Of a stretch of DNA of 47,446 bases, positions 6,004 through 13,353 are shown in pieces (the stretch's first letter is position 1; every line of letters begins with the position of its first letter). The DNA is from Oscillospiraceae bacterium. Its GTDB lineage: Bacteria > Bacillota > Clostridia > Oscillospirales > Oscillospiraceae. Under the pieces are notes generated by a model. That model was given only the letters and a program-made list of their open reading frames with translations. It did no database searches and was not told the origin of the DNA. The translations under genes were made by a program, and so were the position numbers. The stretch is from NCBI GenBank assembly GCA_015067795.1, contig SVLU01000014.1, forward strand, positions 1 through 47,446, in the 5' to 3' direction.

Positions 6004-7139
6004 ATTTTACCCTCCAATCGTTTTACGAAATCAGTCATAGCGTCTGCAATCTTTATCTGCTGAGGACATACGGCTTCGCAGCTTTTACAACCGATGCAGG
6101 CATGAGGATGCTTTTCCTTTGGCATTGCCCGAAGGGTCATGGGAGCGTAGAAGCCGCCTTCGGTGTATACGTGTTCGTTGTAAAGGTCAATGAGATGGGG
6201 GATATCCAGCTCCTGGGGACAATGGCTTGTGCAGTAACGACAGGCTGTGCAGGGAAGTGCGATACCCTTTTTCATATTCTCAGCAATCCCCATGAGAGTA
6301 TCCCATTCCGCATCGCTCAGAGGTTTGTTTGACTCAAATGTAGTTAGATTGTCTCTTAGCTGCTCCATAGTGGACATACCTGAAAGGGTAACGGTTACAT
6401 TTGGGATGCTTTGCAGGAAACGGAATGCCCATGCTACGCCACTTTCCTCAGGGCGGACGGTTTTGAGCGTTTCTGTATATTTCTCATCCATTTTAGCAAG
6501 CTTGCCGCCACGGAGGGGTTCCATGACCCAAACAGGGATGTTATGCTCCCTCATGAGCTCTACCTTTGCTTTTGCATTTTGGAAAGTCCAGTCCAGCCAG
6601 TTGACCTGCAGCTGACAGAATTCCATATCCTTGCCGTAAGCCGAGAGGAAACGTTCGATAACCTCAAGACTGCCGTGGGTGGAAAAGCCCAGATGGCGAA
6701 TTCTTCCGTTCTTCTTTTGGTTGATGAGATAATCGTAAATACCGTGGCTTTCATCAAGATAGTCATTGATATTCAGCTCACAGACATTGTGGAACAGGTA
6801 AAAATCGAAATAATCAACGCCGCATTTTTCAAGCTGTTTTTCAAAAATCTCCTCAACCTTATCCATGTTGGAAAGGTCGTAGCCCGGGAATTTGTTGGCA
6901 AGATACCAGCTTTCGCGGGGGTATTTGCTTAAAGCCTTGCCCAAAAACACTTCAGAGTTGCCATCGTGATAGCCCCAGGCGGTGTCAAAATAGTTGATGC
7001 CGTTACGGATCGCGTAGTCCACAAGCTCTTCGGCGGCAGATTCGCTAATATCGGCGAGAACGCCGTTCGTGATCGGAAAACGCATTGCACCGTAACCAAG
7101 AGCGGAAAGCTTCTTATCTTTAAAGGAATTGTAGATCAT
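6000..7139 (-). CDS. Aldo/keto reductase with C-terminal 4Fe-4S ferredoxin domain
   Basis: The product is 379 residues. The N-terminal TIM barrel keeps the AKR catalytic tetrad Asp52, Tyr57 (in FDTAWGYHDG), Lys83 and His117. From about residue 300 two cysteine clusters follow (CTACRYCTSHCPQ and CIGCKSCEAVCPQ), the signature of two 4Fe-4S clusters. Such fused oxidoreductases occur widely in anaerobes and presumably link NAD(P)H to ferredoxin-type electron flow; the substrate is unknown. The gene has its own promoter (7159-7187) and overlaps the LURP-one-like gene. Confidence 0.92.
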   Translation of the reverse strand: MIYNSFKDKKLSALGYGAMRFPITNGVLADISESAAEELVDYAIRNGINYFDTAWGYHDGNSEVFLGKALSKYPRESWYLANKFPGYDLSNMDKVEEIFEKQLEKCGVDYFDFYLFHNVCELNINDYLDESHGIYDYLINQKKNGRIRHLGFSTHGSLEVIERFLSAYGKDMEFCQLQVNWLDWTFQNAKAKVELMREHNIPVWVMEPLRGGKLAKMDEKYTETLKTVRPEESGVAWAFRFLQSIPNVTVTLSGMSTMEQLRDNLTTFESNKPLSDAEWDTLMGIAENMKKGIALPCTACRYCTSHCPQELDIPHLIDLYNEHVYTEGGFYAPMTLRAMPKEKHPHACIGCKSCEAVCPQQIKIADAMTDFVKRLEGKI

Positions 7140-7158
7140 TGATAATCACCCCGGATCT

Positions 7159-7187
7159 ATTTTATAACAGATGTTCTTAAAATACAA
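7159..7187 (-). promoter_or_regulatory. Promoter of the aldo/keto reductase unit
   Basis: On the minus strand, TTGTAT (7187-7182) and TAAAAT (7164-7159) are separated by 17 bases, about 20 bases before the ATG. The match is moderate. Confidence 0.5.
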
Positions 7188-7198
7188 GCATACAAAAT

Positions 7199-7222
7199 CG
7201 CCGCCGAAAGCTATCGGCGGCG
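7199..7222 (-). terminator. Terminator of the cobalamin-type ECF unit
   Basis: A 9-bp GC-rich stem CGCCGCCGA/TCGGCGGCG with a six-base loop, followed on the minus strand by ATTTTG. It lies 7 bases after the S-component stop codon. Confidence 0.75.
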
Positions 7223-7228
7223 AATGTT

Positions 7229-7753
7229 TCAGATTTTTGTTTGCCCCATGGCAAGGTACATAACCTTTTTCAGGGGCTTGAAAAGAATAAGCGTAAGTAC
7301 GAAATTGCCGGCACAGTGGGCAAGGTCGAAGGGAATACCGCTTATCCAGTAGGAGACAGCCATCTCCCATCCTCCAATGAACAGATAGGGTACTGAACAG
7401 AGTGCACCGAAGCAGATACCATGTACCGCAGCCACAACCGCCCAGATAAGTGAGGAGTCATTGTTCCGCATTATGACCGCCGCGGCTGTCAGAGCGGGCC
7501 AGGCGTACCAGTAACTGAACCACCATGTCCCAAAGCCCCAGATAAGACCCTCAAGAAGGATGAAAACAGCCACCGAATACAGTGCTTTCCAGCCGAAAGT
7601 CACGGCGGTGAGAATGATGAAAATAGCTGTGATGTGAATGTTTGGGAGAGCGGACATTACCACTTGAGCTGCAAGCATAAGTCCGCCCATAAGGGACAGA
7701 ATACAAAGCTCCCTTACATTCAGCTTACCAGCCGGTGGTAAATGTGATCTCAT
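7229..7753 (-). CDS. ECF transporter S component, probably for cobalamin or another corrinoid
   Basis: The product is 174 residues from the ATG at 7753, chosen because GGGGAAAG stands a few bases upstream; an ATG at 7765 has no such site. There are five to six hydrophobic helices, beginning LCILSLMGGLMLAAQVVMSALPNIH, the usual start of S components that bind a vitamin and dock on EcfT. The first residues of the coding frame overlap the end of the DUF4430 gene. The unit sits behind a cobalamin riboswitch, which is the main reason for assigning a corrinoid. No EcfA or EcfT lies here, so a shared energizing module elsewhere is expected. Confidence 0.8.
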   Translation of the reverse strand: MRSHLPPAGKLNVRELCILSLMGGLMLAAQVVMSALPNIHITAIFIILTAVTFGWKALYSVAVFILLEGLIWGFGTWWFSYWYAWPALTAAAVIMRNNDSSLIWAVVAAVHGICFGALCSVPYLFIGGWEMAVSYWISGIPFDLAHCAGNFVLTLILFKPLKKVMYLAMGQTKI

Positions 7754-8120
7754 AGCTTTCCCCATCGGCTATCGGAGTTGAATCAACACCTGTCATAAGG
7801 GTTTCTCCGTTTTTAGTGAAGCACCACCACTCTTCAAGGGAACTGTCAACGGTTTCGCCGTCAACAGTGGTGACAAAAAGACCGAATTGGTCCTCGGTAC
7901 CGGAAATCAGGCTTTCCTGTTCCAGAGCACCTCTCAGGAACTCTTCATCGGTTGTAATGGTTACATCTTTTGTTGTTTCATCGCCATGAACGATAGAAAC
8001 CTCGATAGTCTTGTCACCTTCCACACCCTCCGGGGCGTTGGCCTTCCAGACTAAGACCGCACCGATGACAAGTACCGCAAGAACTGCTACGGCGATGATG
8101 CTTTTAACTTTTTTGGACAT
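7725..8120 (-). CDS. DUF4430 membrane-anchored, probably cobalamin-binding protein
   Basis: The product is 131 residues. A signal anchor at residues 7-24 (IIAVAVLAVLVIGAVLVW) is followed by an extracytoplasmic domain ending in EEWWCFTKNGETLMTGVDST and the strand DGESYEITFTTGW. DUF4430 is the fold found at the C-terminus of eukaryotic cobalamin carriers (intrinsic factor/transcobalamin). In bacteria it often accompanies ECF transporters. AAAAGGAGAG precedes the ATG at good spacing. The riboswitch upstream and the S component downstream support a surface corrinoid-capture role; this is inferred, as ligand residues cannot be confirmed by eye. Confidence 0.8.
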   Translation of the reverse strand: MSKKVKSIIAVAVLAVLVIGAVLVWKANAPEGVEGDKTIEVSIVHGDETTKDVTITTDEEFLRGALEQESLISGTEDQFGLFVTTVDGETVDSSLEEWWCFTKNGETLMTGVDSTPIADGESYEITFTTGW

Positions 8121-8128
8121 AAAAAATA

Positions 8129-8175
8129 CTCTCCTTTTCTATATTATACAGAATTCGTACAAAGAAAAAAGAGAG
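8129..8175 (-). promoter_or_regulatory. Possible Shine-Dalgarno-sequestering helix of the B12 switch
   Basis: On the minus strand CTCTCTTTTT (8175-8166) can pair with AAAAGGAGAG (8138-8129) over ten bases including one G-U pair. The latter is the ribosome binding site of the DUF4430 gene. This would be the expression platform of the upstream riboswitch. It is seen as complementarity only. Confidence 0.4.
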
Positions 8176-8195
8176 ACTACGCTTTATACTGTGCC

Positions 8196-8228
8196 ATGCA
8201 TGAAGATACCGATGGTATCTTCATGCAT
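8196..8228. repeat. Perfect 15-bp inverted repeat between riboswitch and gene
   Basis: ATGCATGAAGATACC and its exact reverse complement are separated by three bases. No T-run follows directly on the minus strand, so it is not a standard terminator in that direction. On the plus strand TTTGCGTTTT follows. It may be an insulator or part of the riboswitch expression platform. Confidence 0.6.
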
Positions 8229-8287
8229 TTTGCGTTTTATCTACAACATAGCCGGGTATCGCGGCTCTTTGTACGATGCGGTGATAT

Positions 8288-8408
8288 TCACCGCCCGGGC
8301 AGGTTTTCTGACTTCGGAGGCTTAAGCCTCGCTTCACAGTGACGACCTCGCATGGGATTTTCACCCATATTCCCCTGTAAACTACATTATTGTGTAGATC
8401 CCGGTCTG
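8288..8408 (-). promoter_or_regulatory. Cobalamin riboswitch aptamer
   Basis: Read on the minus strand, the order of conserved elements is a GGGGAA core, GGGTGAAAATCCCATGCG, then GTCGTCACTGTGAAGC (the region of the conserved cobalamin box), a variable hairpin, and AAGTCAGAAAACCTGCC. This matches the AdoCbl riboswitch core. The outer P1 helix can form between CCGGG near 8401 and CCCGG near 8295. It lies between the cyclophilin gene and the DUF4430/ECF-S unit that it is expected to control, with B12 repressing expression. Confidence 0.85.
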
Positions 8409-8425
8409 TTTGTTAACTTAATTGC

Positions 8426-9100
8426 TTATTCCGCTTCGCGGATAGTGACAGTTTCGATGATTGGGCGTTCAGCCTCAGGAATGCTGCCGTTGTTGTCGGT
8501 TGGATTGGACTCCTGACAGATCTGGTCAACAATTTCCATACCCTCGACTACTGTGCCGAAGCCGGCGTACTGACCGTCAAGGAATGTGCTGTCCTGCTGG
8601 ACAATGAAGAACTGGGAGCTTGCGCTGTTATACTCCTGGGAGCGTGCCATGGAGATTGTGCCGCGAACGTGAGAGATGTTATTTTCGTAACCGTTAGCGC
8701 TGAATTCACCGACTACGGTATCAAGACCGTCGTCACCGACACCGTTGCCGTTAGGGTCGCCGCCCTGCATCATGAAGCCTTCCATGATGCGGTGGAAGGT
8801 GAGACCGTCATAAATGCCGTCTTCTGCAAGCTTGATGAAGTTTTCGACAGTTGCAGGAGCGGTGTCGCCGTCGAGACTTACTGTGATTGTGCCATAGTCC
8901 TTAACAACGATGTCTGCATAGTATGTGCCGCCCTTAAAATCGGAGCCCTTGCCTGCAAAAACAGCGATAAGAACAATAATGATGATCGCAGCAGCGATTA
9001 CACCGATGGTGATCTTACGCTTCTTAGCTGCAGCAGCCTTCTTGGCCTTTTCGCTTTCTTTGCGTGTGTATGCTGTGTTTTGATAGTTTTTGGAAGACAT
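8426..9100 (-). CDS. Membrane-anchored cyclophilin-type peptidyl-prolyl isomerase
   Basis: The product is 224 residues from the ATG at 9100, preceded by GGAAAGG. An upstream in-frame ATG at 9130 is possible but has no better site. After a Lys/Ala-rich basic stretch comes a hydrophobic anchor (IGVIAAAIIIIVLIAVFAG). The extracytoplasmic cyclophilin domain carries LTFHRIMEGFMMQGGDP, GTISMAR and SASSQFFI, with the catalytic Arg in FHR. It catalyses cis-trans isomerisation of prolyl bonds and probably assists folding of secreted proteins. It has its own promoter (9137-9165). Confidence 0.93.
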   Translation of the reverse strand: MSSKNYQNTAYTRKESEKAKKAAAAKKRKITIGVIAAAIIIIVLIAVFAGKGSDFKGGTYYADIVVKDYGTITVSLDGDTAPATVENFIKLAEDGIYDGLTFHRIMEGFMMQGGDPNGNGVGDDGLDTVVGEFSANGYENNISHVRGTISMARSQEYNSASSQFFIVQQDSTFLDGQYAGFGTVVEGMEIVDQICQESNPTDNNGSIPEAERPIIETVTIREAE

Positions 9101-9136
9101 TATCTCATATCCTTTCCGAAAGTTTTTCACCTTGGT

Positions 9137-9165
9137 ATTGTAGCAAACTTTGTCGAATTAAGCAA
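9137..9165 (-). promoter_or_regulatory. Promoter of the cyclophilin gene
   Basis: On the minus strand TTGCTT (9165-9160) and TACAAT (9142-9137) are 17 bases apart. The start codon lies about 36 bases downstream. Confidence 0.6.
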
Positions 9166-9180
9166 TATATCAGGGAAAGA

Positions 9181-9221
9181 AAAAATCCCGAAATTGCTTT
9201 ACATCAGCAGTTTCGGGATTT
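9181..9221 (-). terminator. Terminator of the small Cys-protein gene
   Basis: AAATCCCGAAA-TGC arms pair across a nine-base loop. On the minus strand the stem is followed by TTTTTTC. It ends the unit of the 71-residue gene, three bases past its stop. Confidence 0.85.
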
Positions 9222-9224
9222 AGC

Positions 9225-9440
9225 TTATACTTCAAGACTGAATTCCTTTTCCTCATAAACCTCGGTGTTGAGGGAAATGGGCTTCGATGGTGTCCTTGCA
9301 AGGGGATTATAGGCAAAACGCTTACAGCGTCCGTCCACCGAAACGATGCCCAGCTTAATGCAGCCTATCTCGTTGCCACCCAGAGGGCGGCCGTGTCTGC
9401 AATATGTACAGCTTGGTTCGATATCCTTTTTGAAAAGCAT
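9225..9440 (-). CDS. Small four-cysteine protein, probably metal binding
   Basis: The product is 71 residues. CTYCRHGRPLGGNEIGCIK and VDGRCKRFAYNPLARTP show a Cys-x2-Cys...Cys...Cys arrangement, with the motif PLGGNEIGC and the ending F-Y-PL-R. It looks like a conserved Clostridia family of unknown function that would bind zinc or a small Fe-S site. GGAGGG precedes the ATG. The promoter overlaps the end of the neighbouring ylbJ-like gene and carries an inverted repeat over the start site, so expression is likely repressor-controlled. Confidence 0.7.
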   Translation of the reverse strand: MLFKKDIEPSCTYCRHGRPLGGNEIGCIKLGIVSVDGRCKRFAYNPLARTPSKPISLNTEVYEEKEFSLEV

Positions 9441-9452
9441 AATAAACCCTCC

Positions 9453-9498
9453 GTAAACATGGTGTTTACAGTATAACGTATTTTCGCTGATATTTCAA
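9453..9498 (-). promoter_or_regulatory. Promoter with operator-like palindrome for the small Cys protein
   Basis: On the minus strand TTGAAA (9498-9493), a 17-base spacer and TATACT (9475-9470) are followed at once by GTAAACA-CCA-TGTTTAC (9469-9453), a perfect 7-bp inverted repeat covering the expected start site. This is the usual place for a dimeric repressor operator. Confidence 0.6.
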
Positions 9499-10412
9499 GA
9501 ACATATAGCAAAAGTCAGCAGTGCGGAAATTATACCCTGCAGAAGTTTGCCGAGAAAGTATTTTCCCGTCTTAAGCTTTAAAGGGAGCATAAAGGAAAGA
9601 GCCTGACAATGGACACACAGACCTCCCCAGCCTAAGAAGAATGAGCATAAGGGCAGAGCAAGCCTGAGGTTAAGTGTACTGAGACTGAAAATTGCTGAGG
9701 TCAGCTCGATGAAGCCCTCGATGAATATACCGGTCAGATTTGACGGCAGGGAGAGAAGCTCCATAATTACTCCGAAGAATATCACAAAGCCGCATATATC
9801 AAGCACGCTTTTGAAGGAGTCCTTAACGGCGTTTACAAATGCGATGGGGAATTCCTCGTTGTTTGTTTTAGGTATGGCTGCCGAGGATGGTGGCGGACTA
9901 TTAAATCTGAAAGCAATTCCCACCAAAACAGCGGAAAGTATATGTACACCAAGGAGCATAAGACCGATGGCAGAGCTTTGAAAAACACCTGCACCGCAGG
10001 CTCCGAGAATAAAGGCAGGTCCCGAATTGCTGCAGAAGCCCAACAGATGCTCCGCTTCTTTTTTAGAACAGCTTCCCCTTTCATAGAGTCCGCAGACCGC
10101 TTTTGCACCCAAAGGGTAGCCGCCGAGAAGTCCTATAATAAAAGCGGAAGCTCCGCAGGAGCCTGTTTTGAAAAGCCATCGGACAACAGGGGAAAGAGTC
10201 TTGCCCAATTTATCTACAGCACCTGTTTTTATCATCAGGGACGACACTACGAAAAACGGAAACAGAGATGGAAGGATGACACCGAAGCCTGCTGATAAGC
10301 CTTCCTTTGCTGCACTGACGGATTTGTTTGGGAATATGACAAGGGAGCAGACCGTGACCAAAAGCCCCATAAGGATCAAAAATTGAAAGCTGCGTTTTGA
10401 AATTCGGATCAT
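9495..10412 (-). CDS. ylbJ: YlbJ-like sporulation integral membrane protein
   Basis: The product is 305 residues with about eight membrane helices. It carries the nucleoside-recognition (Gate) type motifs LPSLFPFFVVSSLMIKTG, GLLGGYPLGAKAV and FCSNSGPAFILGACG, which place it with YlbJ. In Bacillus, YlbJ is a sigma-E dependent protein needed for spore cortex formation. It is divergent from yqfC, whose sigma-E-like promoter lies in the shared 75-base gap. Relatives of the Gate family outside sporulation exist, so the symbol is by family and context. Confidence 0.8.
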   Translation of the reverse strand: MIRISKRSFQFLILMGLLVTVCSLVIFPNKSVSAAKEGLSAGFGVILPSLFPFFVVSSLMIKTGAVDKLGKTLSPVVRWLFKTGSCGASAFIIGLLGGYPLGAKAVCGLYERGSCSKKEAEHLLGFCSNSGPAFILGACGAGVFQSSAIGLMLLGVHILSAVLVGIAFRFNSPPPSSAAIPKTNNEEFPIAFVNAVKDSFKSVLDICGFVIFFGVIMELLSLPSNLTGIFIEGFIELTSAIFSLSTLNLRLALPLCSFFLGWGGLCVHCQALSFMLPLKLKTGKYFLGKLLQGIISALLTFAICS

Positions 10413-10437
10413 CCAACCACCTCACGCTTGATTATAT

Positions 10438-10466
10438 GCGTATTTCTGCGGTGATACGCATAAAAT
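10438..10466 (+). promoter_or_regulatory. Sigma-E-like promoter of yqfC-yqfD
   Basis: GCGTATT (10438-10444; 6 of 7 with the sigma-E -35 KMATATT) and CATAAAAT (10459-10466; 7 of 8 with CATACAMT) are separated by 14 bases, the known sigma-E spacing. Both boxes lie partly in an inverted repeat ATGCGTA (10436-10442)/TACGCAT (10455-10461). yqfCD is a sigma-E operon in Bacillus. Confidence 0.6.
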
Positions 10467-10487
10467 CTAAGTAATAACGGAGGTGTA

Positions 10488-10775
10488 ATGATGGGATTTT
10501 CTGAAAAAAAGGACAGCTTTTTAGATAAAGCTGCCGATATGTTTGATATTCCCGGTGAAGTTGTTGGTGGTATGTCACGGATAACGGTCACAGGATGCAG
10601 GCGGGTGCTGGTGGAAAATCACAGGGGGATACTGGAATACGGTGATGAGGAAATACATATTAATTGCGGCAGAATGGTGCTGAAGCTTCGGGGGCACGGC
10701 ATGGAGCTTCGTGCGCTTACCAATACTGAGCTGTTGATTACAGGAAGAATAACCGGCATGGAATTTGATTATTGA
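10488..10775 (+). CDS. yqfC: Sporulation protein YqfC
   Basis: The product is 95 residues. It is a small YabP/YqfC-family protein with the pattern VTVTGCRRVLVENHRGILEYGDEEIHI and a C-terminal LLITGRITGMEFDY. It belongs to the same family as YabP and is expressed in the mother cell. Two tandem ATGs exist (10488, 10491); GGAGG at 10479-10483 is better spaced for the second. It lies 21 bases ahead of yqfD with a sigma-E-like promoter upstream. Confidence 0.9.
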   Translation: MMGFSEKKDSFLDKAADMFDIPGEVVGGMSRITVTGCRRVLVENHRGILEYGDEEIHINCGRMVLKLRGHGMELRALTNTELLITGRITGMEFDY

Positions 10776-10796
10776 CAGTGAGCCTTTGGAGGAAAA

Positions 10797-11990
10797 ATGG
10801 AACGATTACTGAATTTTATACGGGGGAACGTGCGGATAAGGGTGAAATGCAGATATCCGGAACGGTTTATAAATATCTGTGCCCGGAGCGGAGTTGAATT
10901 TTGGGACATGGTGAGAGAGGGTGAGGAGCTTGTGTTCACCACCCACTACGCCGATTACCGTTATCTGCGGCAGAGGGAGCAGCATGGAAACTATAAAATT
11001 ATCGGTGTAAAAAAGACAGGCACAAGCTTTTTTATTTGGCGTATGCGGAAAAGATATGCTCTTCTTATTGGAATGATTTTGTGCCTTGGTTTAACGGGAC
11101 TGTCATCATTTTTCGTTTGGGAGATAACCGTAAGCGGAAATGAGAAGGTAAGTGCGGCGGAGATACTGTCAAATCTTGAGGATCTTGGTGTGCATATCGG
11201 GTGCAGCCGTCTTACCATAAATCAGGATTACCTTTCAAATGAAATGCTTCAGCGAGTGCCTGAGCTGTGCTGGATCACCGTGAATACCCACGGCAGCAGA
11301 GCTGACGTGAAGGTCCGTGAGGAAATACCTGCTCCGGAGGTTATTGATGAGAAGGAAGCTACGGTTGTTTTTGCCAAAAAGTCGGGCATAATAGAAAAAA
11401 TGGTGGTTCTTGAGGGGGCGAAGAATGTTGCGGTCGGAGAAACGGTGCAGGCAGGAGACATCCTTGTGACAGGTGAAATGGAAAGTCTTTCAAGCGGCAC
11501 GCGGTATGTACACGCAATGGGGGATATCTATGCAAGGACATGGTATACAAGGTCTGTACAGCTTTCCGAAACCGTGGGGATAAAGAATTACACAGGCAAT
11601 GAGAAAACGCGTTATACCCTTGTGCTGGGTGGTCACAGAATTTCTCTCAGCTTCCGCGACTTAGGCTGGGAGCATTACGACAAAGAGATACATGAAAAGA
11701 AGCTGAAGCTGCTGGGGGCTGTCCTGCCTGTGGGCGTTGCGGCGGAGACCTATGAGGAATATACTGTCGAATACGTTCCGGCATCAAATTTGGAGGAAAC
11801 CCTGAAGGCGAGACTCCTTGATGACCTGAAAGAGGAGACAGACGGCGGTGAGATAATCTGGACGGAGTTTGAGACAAAAAGTGAAGAGGGCGTTATGACG
11901 GTTACGGTGAATGCCGAATGTCTTGAGCAGATTGGAGAAGTCAGAAAGCTGACGGAAAAGGATTTGCACGAAAGTGAAGAGACAGGATGA
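10797..11990 (+). CDS. yqfD: Sporulation protein YqfD
   Basis: The product is 397 residues. A cytoplasmic N-terminal domain (about residues 1-80) is followed by a membrane helix at about 83-105 (YALLIGMILCLGLTGLSSFF). A large extracytoplasmic part follows, with a POTRA-like region (ITVSGNEKVSAAEILSNLEDLGVHIG) and the family motif DILVTGEM. YqfD is required for efficient sporulation and is suspected to act at the forespore membrane. GGAGG precedes the ATG. Confidence 0.93.
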   Translation: MERLLNFIRGNVRIRVKCRYPERFINICARSGVEFWDMVREGEELVFTTHYADYRYLRQREQHGNYKIIGVKKTGTSFFIWRMRKRYALLIGMILCLGLTGLSSFFVWEITVSGNEKVSAAEILSNLEDLGVHIGCSRLTINQDYLSNEMLQRVPELCWITVNTHGSRADVKVREEIPAPEVIDEKEATVVFAKKSGIIEKMVVLEGAKNVAVGETVQAGDILVTGEMESLSSGTRYVHAMGDIYARTWYTRSVQLSETVGIKNYTGNEKTRYTLVLGGHRISLSFRDLGWEHYDKEIHEKKLKLLGAVLPVGVAAETYEEYTVEYVPASNLEETLKARLLDDLKEETDGGEIIWTEFETKSEEGVMTVTVNAECLEQIGEVRKLTEKDLHESEETG

Positions 11991-12010
11991 GTCAAAAAGT
12001 ATAATACCCC

Positions 12011-12039
12011 TTGAAAAAAGGACGAGTTTTGAATATAAT
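12011..12039 (+). promoter_or_regulatory. Sigma-A promoter of phoH
   Basis: TTGAAA (12011-12016) and TATAAT (12034-12039) with exactly 17 bases between. The TTG here could be misread as a start codon of phoH; the promoter makes that unlikely. Confidence 0.75.
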
Positions 12040-12076
12040 AAAGGATAATAAAAAAAGAATTTTACCTTGGGGGAAA

Positions 12077-13093
12077 ATGCGTTTGGATATTATGCACATG
12101 GAATTTGAGACTATGGATCAGCAGCAGGCGGTTTTCGGTATGAATGACTGTCTTGTCCGCATACTTGAAAAGGCCCTGTCTGTTTCGATAGTCTTCCGTG
12201 ATTCGGTGGTTGACATCAAGGGCGAGAATGACCGAAGCGTGGATCTTGCTCTGGATATTATGACCTCCATGAAGAAGCTTTATAACAGTGGCGAGGTTCT
12301 CACCAAAGATACAGTATACCGTCTCATCGAAGAGGCCACAGAAGGCAATCTGGACGAGACCTGCAGGGCAATGGGTGACGTTGTAATACTCACATATAAA
12401 GGTGTGCCCATTAAGTGCAAAACTCTCGGTCAGAAGAATTACATCAAGGCTCTCCGCGAAAATACCGTAACTCTCTGTATCGGTCCTGCAGGTACAGGTA
12501 AAACCTACCTTGCGGTAGCACAGGCGGCACAGGAGCTGAAAAACGGTGAAATTGAGAGAATTATCATGAGCCGTCCTGCGATAGAAGCAGGTGAAGAACG
12601 CCTTGGATTCTTGCCCGGTGATCTTGCACAGAAGGTTGACCCATATCTTCGTCCGCTCTACGATGCTCTTAATGATATTTTCGGTGCGGAAAAGGCAGAG
12701 AAGCTCCGTGAACGCGGTACTGTTGAGATCGCACCACTGGCATACATGAGAGGCAGAACTCTTAACCATGCCCGTATTATCATAGATGAAAGCCAGAACG
12801 CATCCCTGTCCACACTTAAAATGGCACTTACACGTCTTGGCGAAGGCTCAAAGATGGTTCTCACAGGCGACGTCACTCAGATAGACCTTCCAAAATCTGC
12901 GGATTCAGGTCTTGAGAAGTGTGCCTCCATTCTCAGCAATATCGAGGGCATTAGCACCATGCGTCTTAATAACCGTGACGTTGTAAGAAACAAGATAGTC
13001 AAGGACATTGTAAAGGCATTTGAAAAGGCAGAAGGCGAAAAGTGGCCTTATCAGAACAATAAACAGAAGCAAAATCAGCAGAAAAAGAAATAA
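12077..13093 (+). CDS. phoH: PhoH family ATPase (PhoL-like)
   Basis: The product is 338 residues from the ATG at 12077, with GGGGG at 12069-12073. A longer reading from a TTG at 12011 would start inside the -35 box. It has Walker A GPAGTGKT and Walker B RIIIDESQNAS, with the sensor-like VLTGDVTQIDLP. PhoH proteins are RNA-linked ATPases; in most bacteria they precede ybeY, as here, and probably act in rRNA processing or quality control. It shares the strand with yqfD, but the sigma-A promoter gives it vegetative expression. Confidence 0.93.
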   Translation: MRLDIMHMEFETMDQQQAVFGMNDCLVRILEKALSVSIVFRDSVVDIKGENDRSVDLALDIMTSMKKLYNSGEVLTKDTVYRLIEEATEGNLDETCRAMGDVVILTYKGVPIKCKTLGQKNYIKALRENTVTLCIGPAGTGKTYLAVAQAAQELKNGEIERIIMSRPAIEAGEERLGFLPGDLAQKVDPYLRPLYDALNDIFGAEKAEKLRERGTVEIAPLAYMRGRTLNHARIIIDESQNASLSTLKMALTRLGEGSKMVLTGDVTQIDLPKSADSGLEKCASILSNIEGISTMRLNNRDVVRNKIVKDIVKAFEKAEGEKWPYQNNKQKQNQQKKK

Positions 13094-13167
13094 ATATACA
13101 GATAAACATTTTGACATATTGGTCGGTGCTTTTGCCCATGTAATTCCATGGAGTGGAGCTCCCACTT

Positions 13168-13305
13168 TGTCATTCCGAGGAGCACACTTCTCCTCTGTCA
13201 TTCCGAGGAGCACACTTTTCCTTTGTCATTCCGAGGAGCGAAGCGACGTGGGAATCTTAAAAGAAAAGATTGCCACGCCGTTGAAAACACCGGCTCGCAA
13301 TGACA
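13168..13305. repeat. Intergenic repeat family R2, copy A (three 28-base units plus tail)
   Basis: TGTCATTCCGAGGAGC begins at 13168, 13196 and 13224, an exact 28-base period. The third unit runs into GAAGCGACGTGGGAATCTT and a tail ending in CTCGCAATGACA. The ends form an imperfect inverted repeat (TGTCATT... and ...AATGACA). The element fills most of the phoH-ybeY gap; its homologue is at 14738-14871. Confidence 0.85.
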
Positions 13306-13353
13306 TAAATGTTAAAATGTGAACAGGTAAGTGGTAAATAAGGAGTTGAGCTT

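Noticed and set aside
12011-12076. TTG start for phoH at 12011
   Set aside because: The TTG forms the -35 box of a near-consensus promoter with TATAAT at 12034, so it is unlikely to be transcribed.
13168-13251. 28-base tandem units as a CRISPR array
   Set aside because: The units are contiguous without unique spacers and share a tail with another genomic copy, so they are an intergenic repeat.
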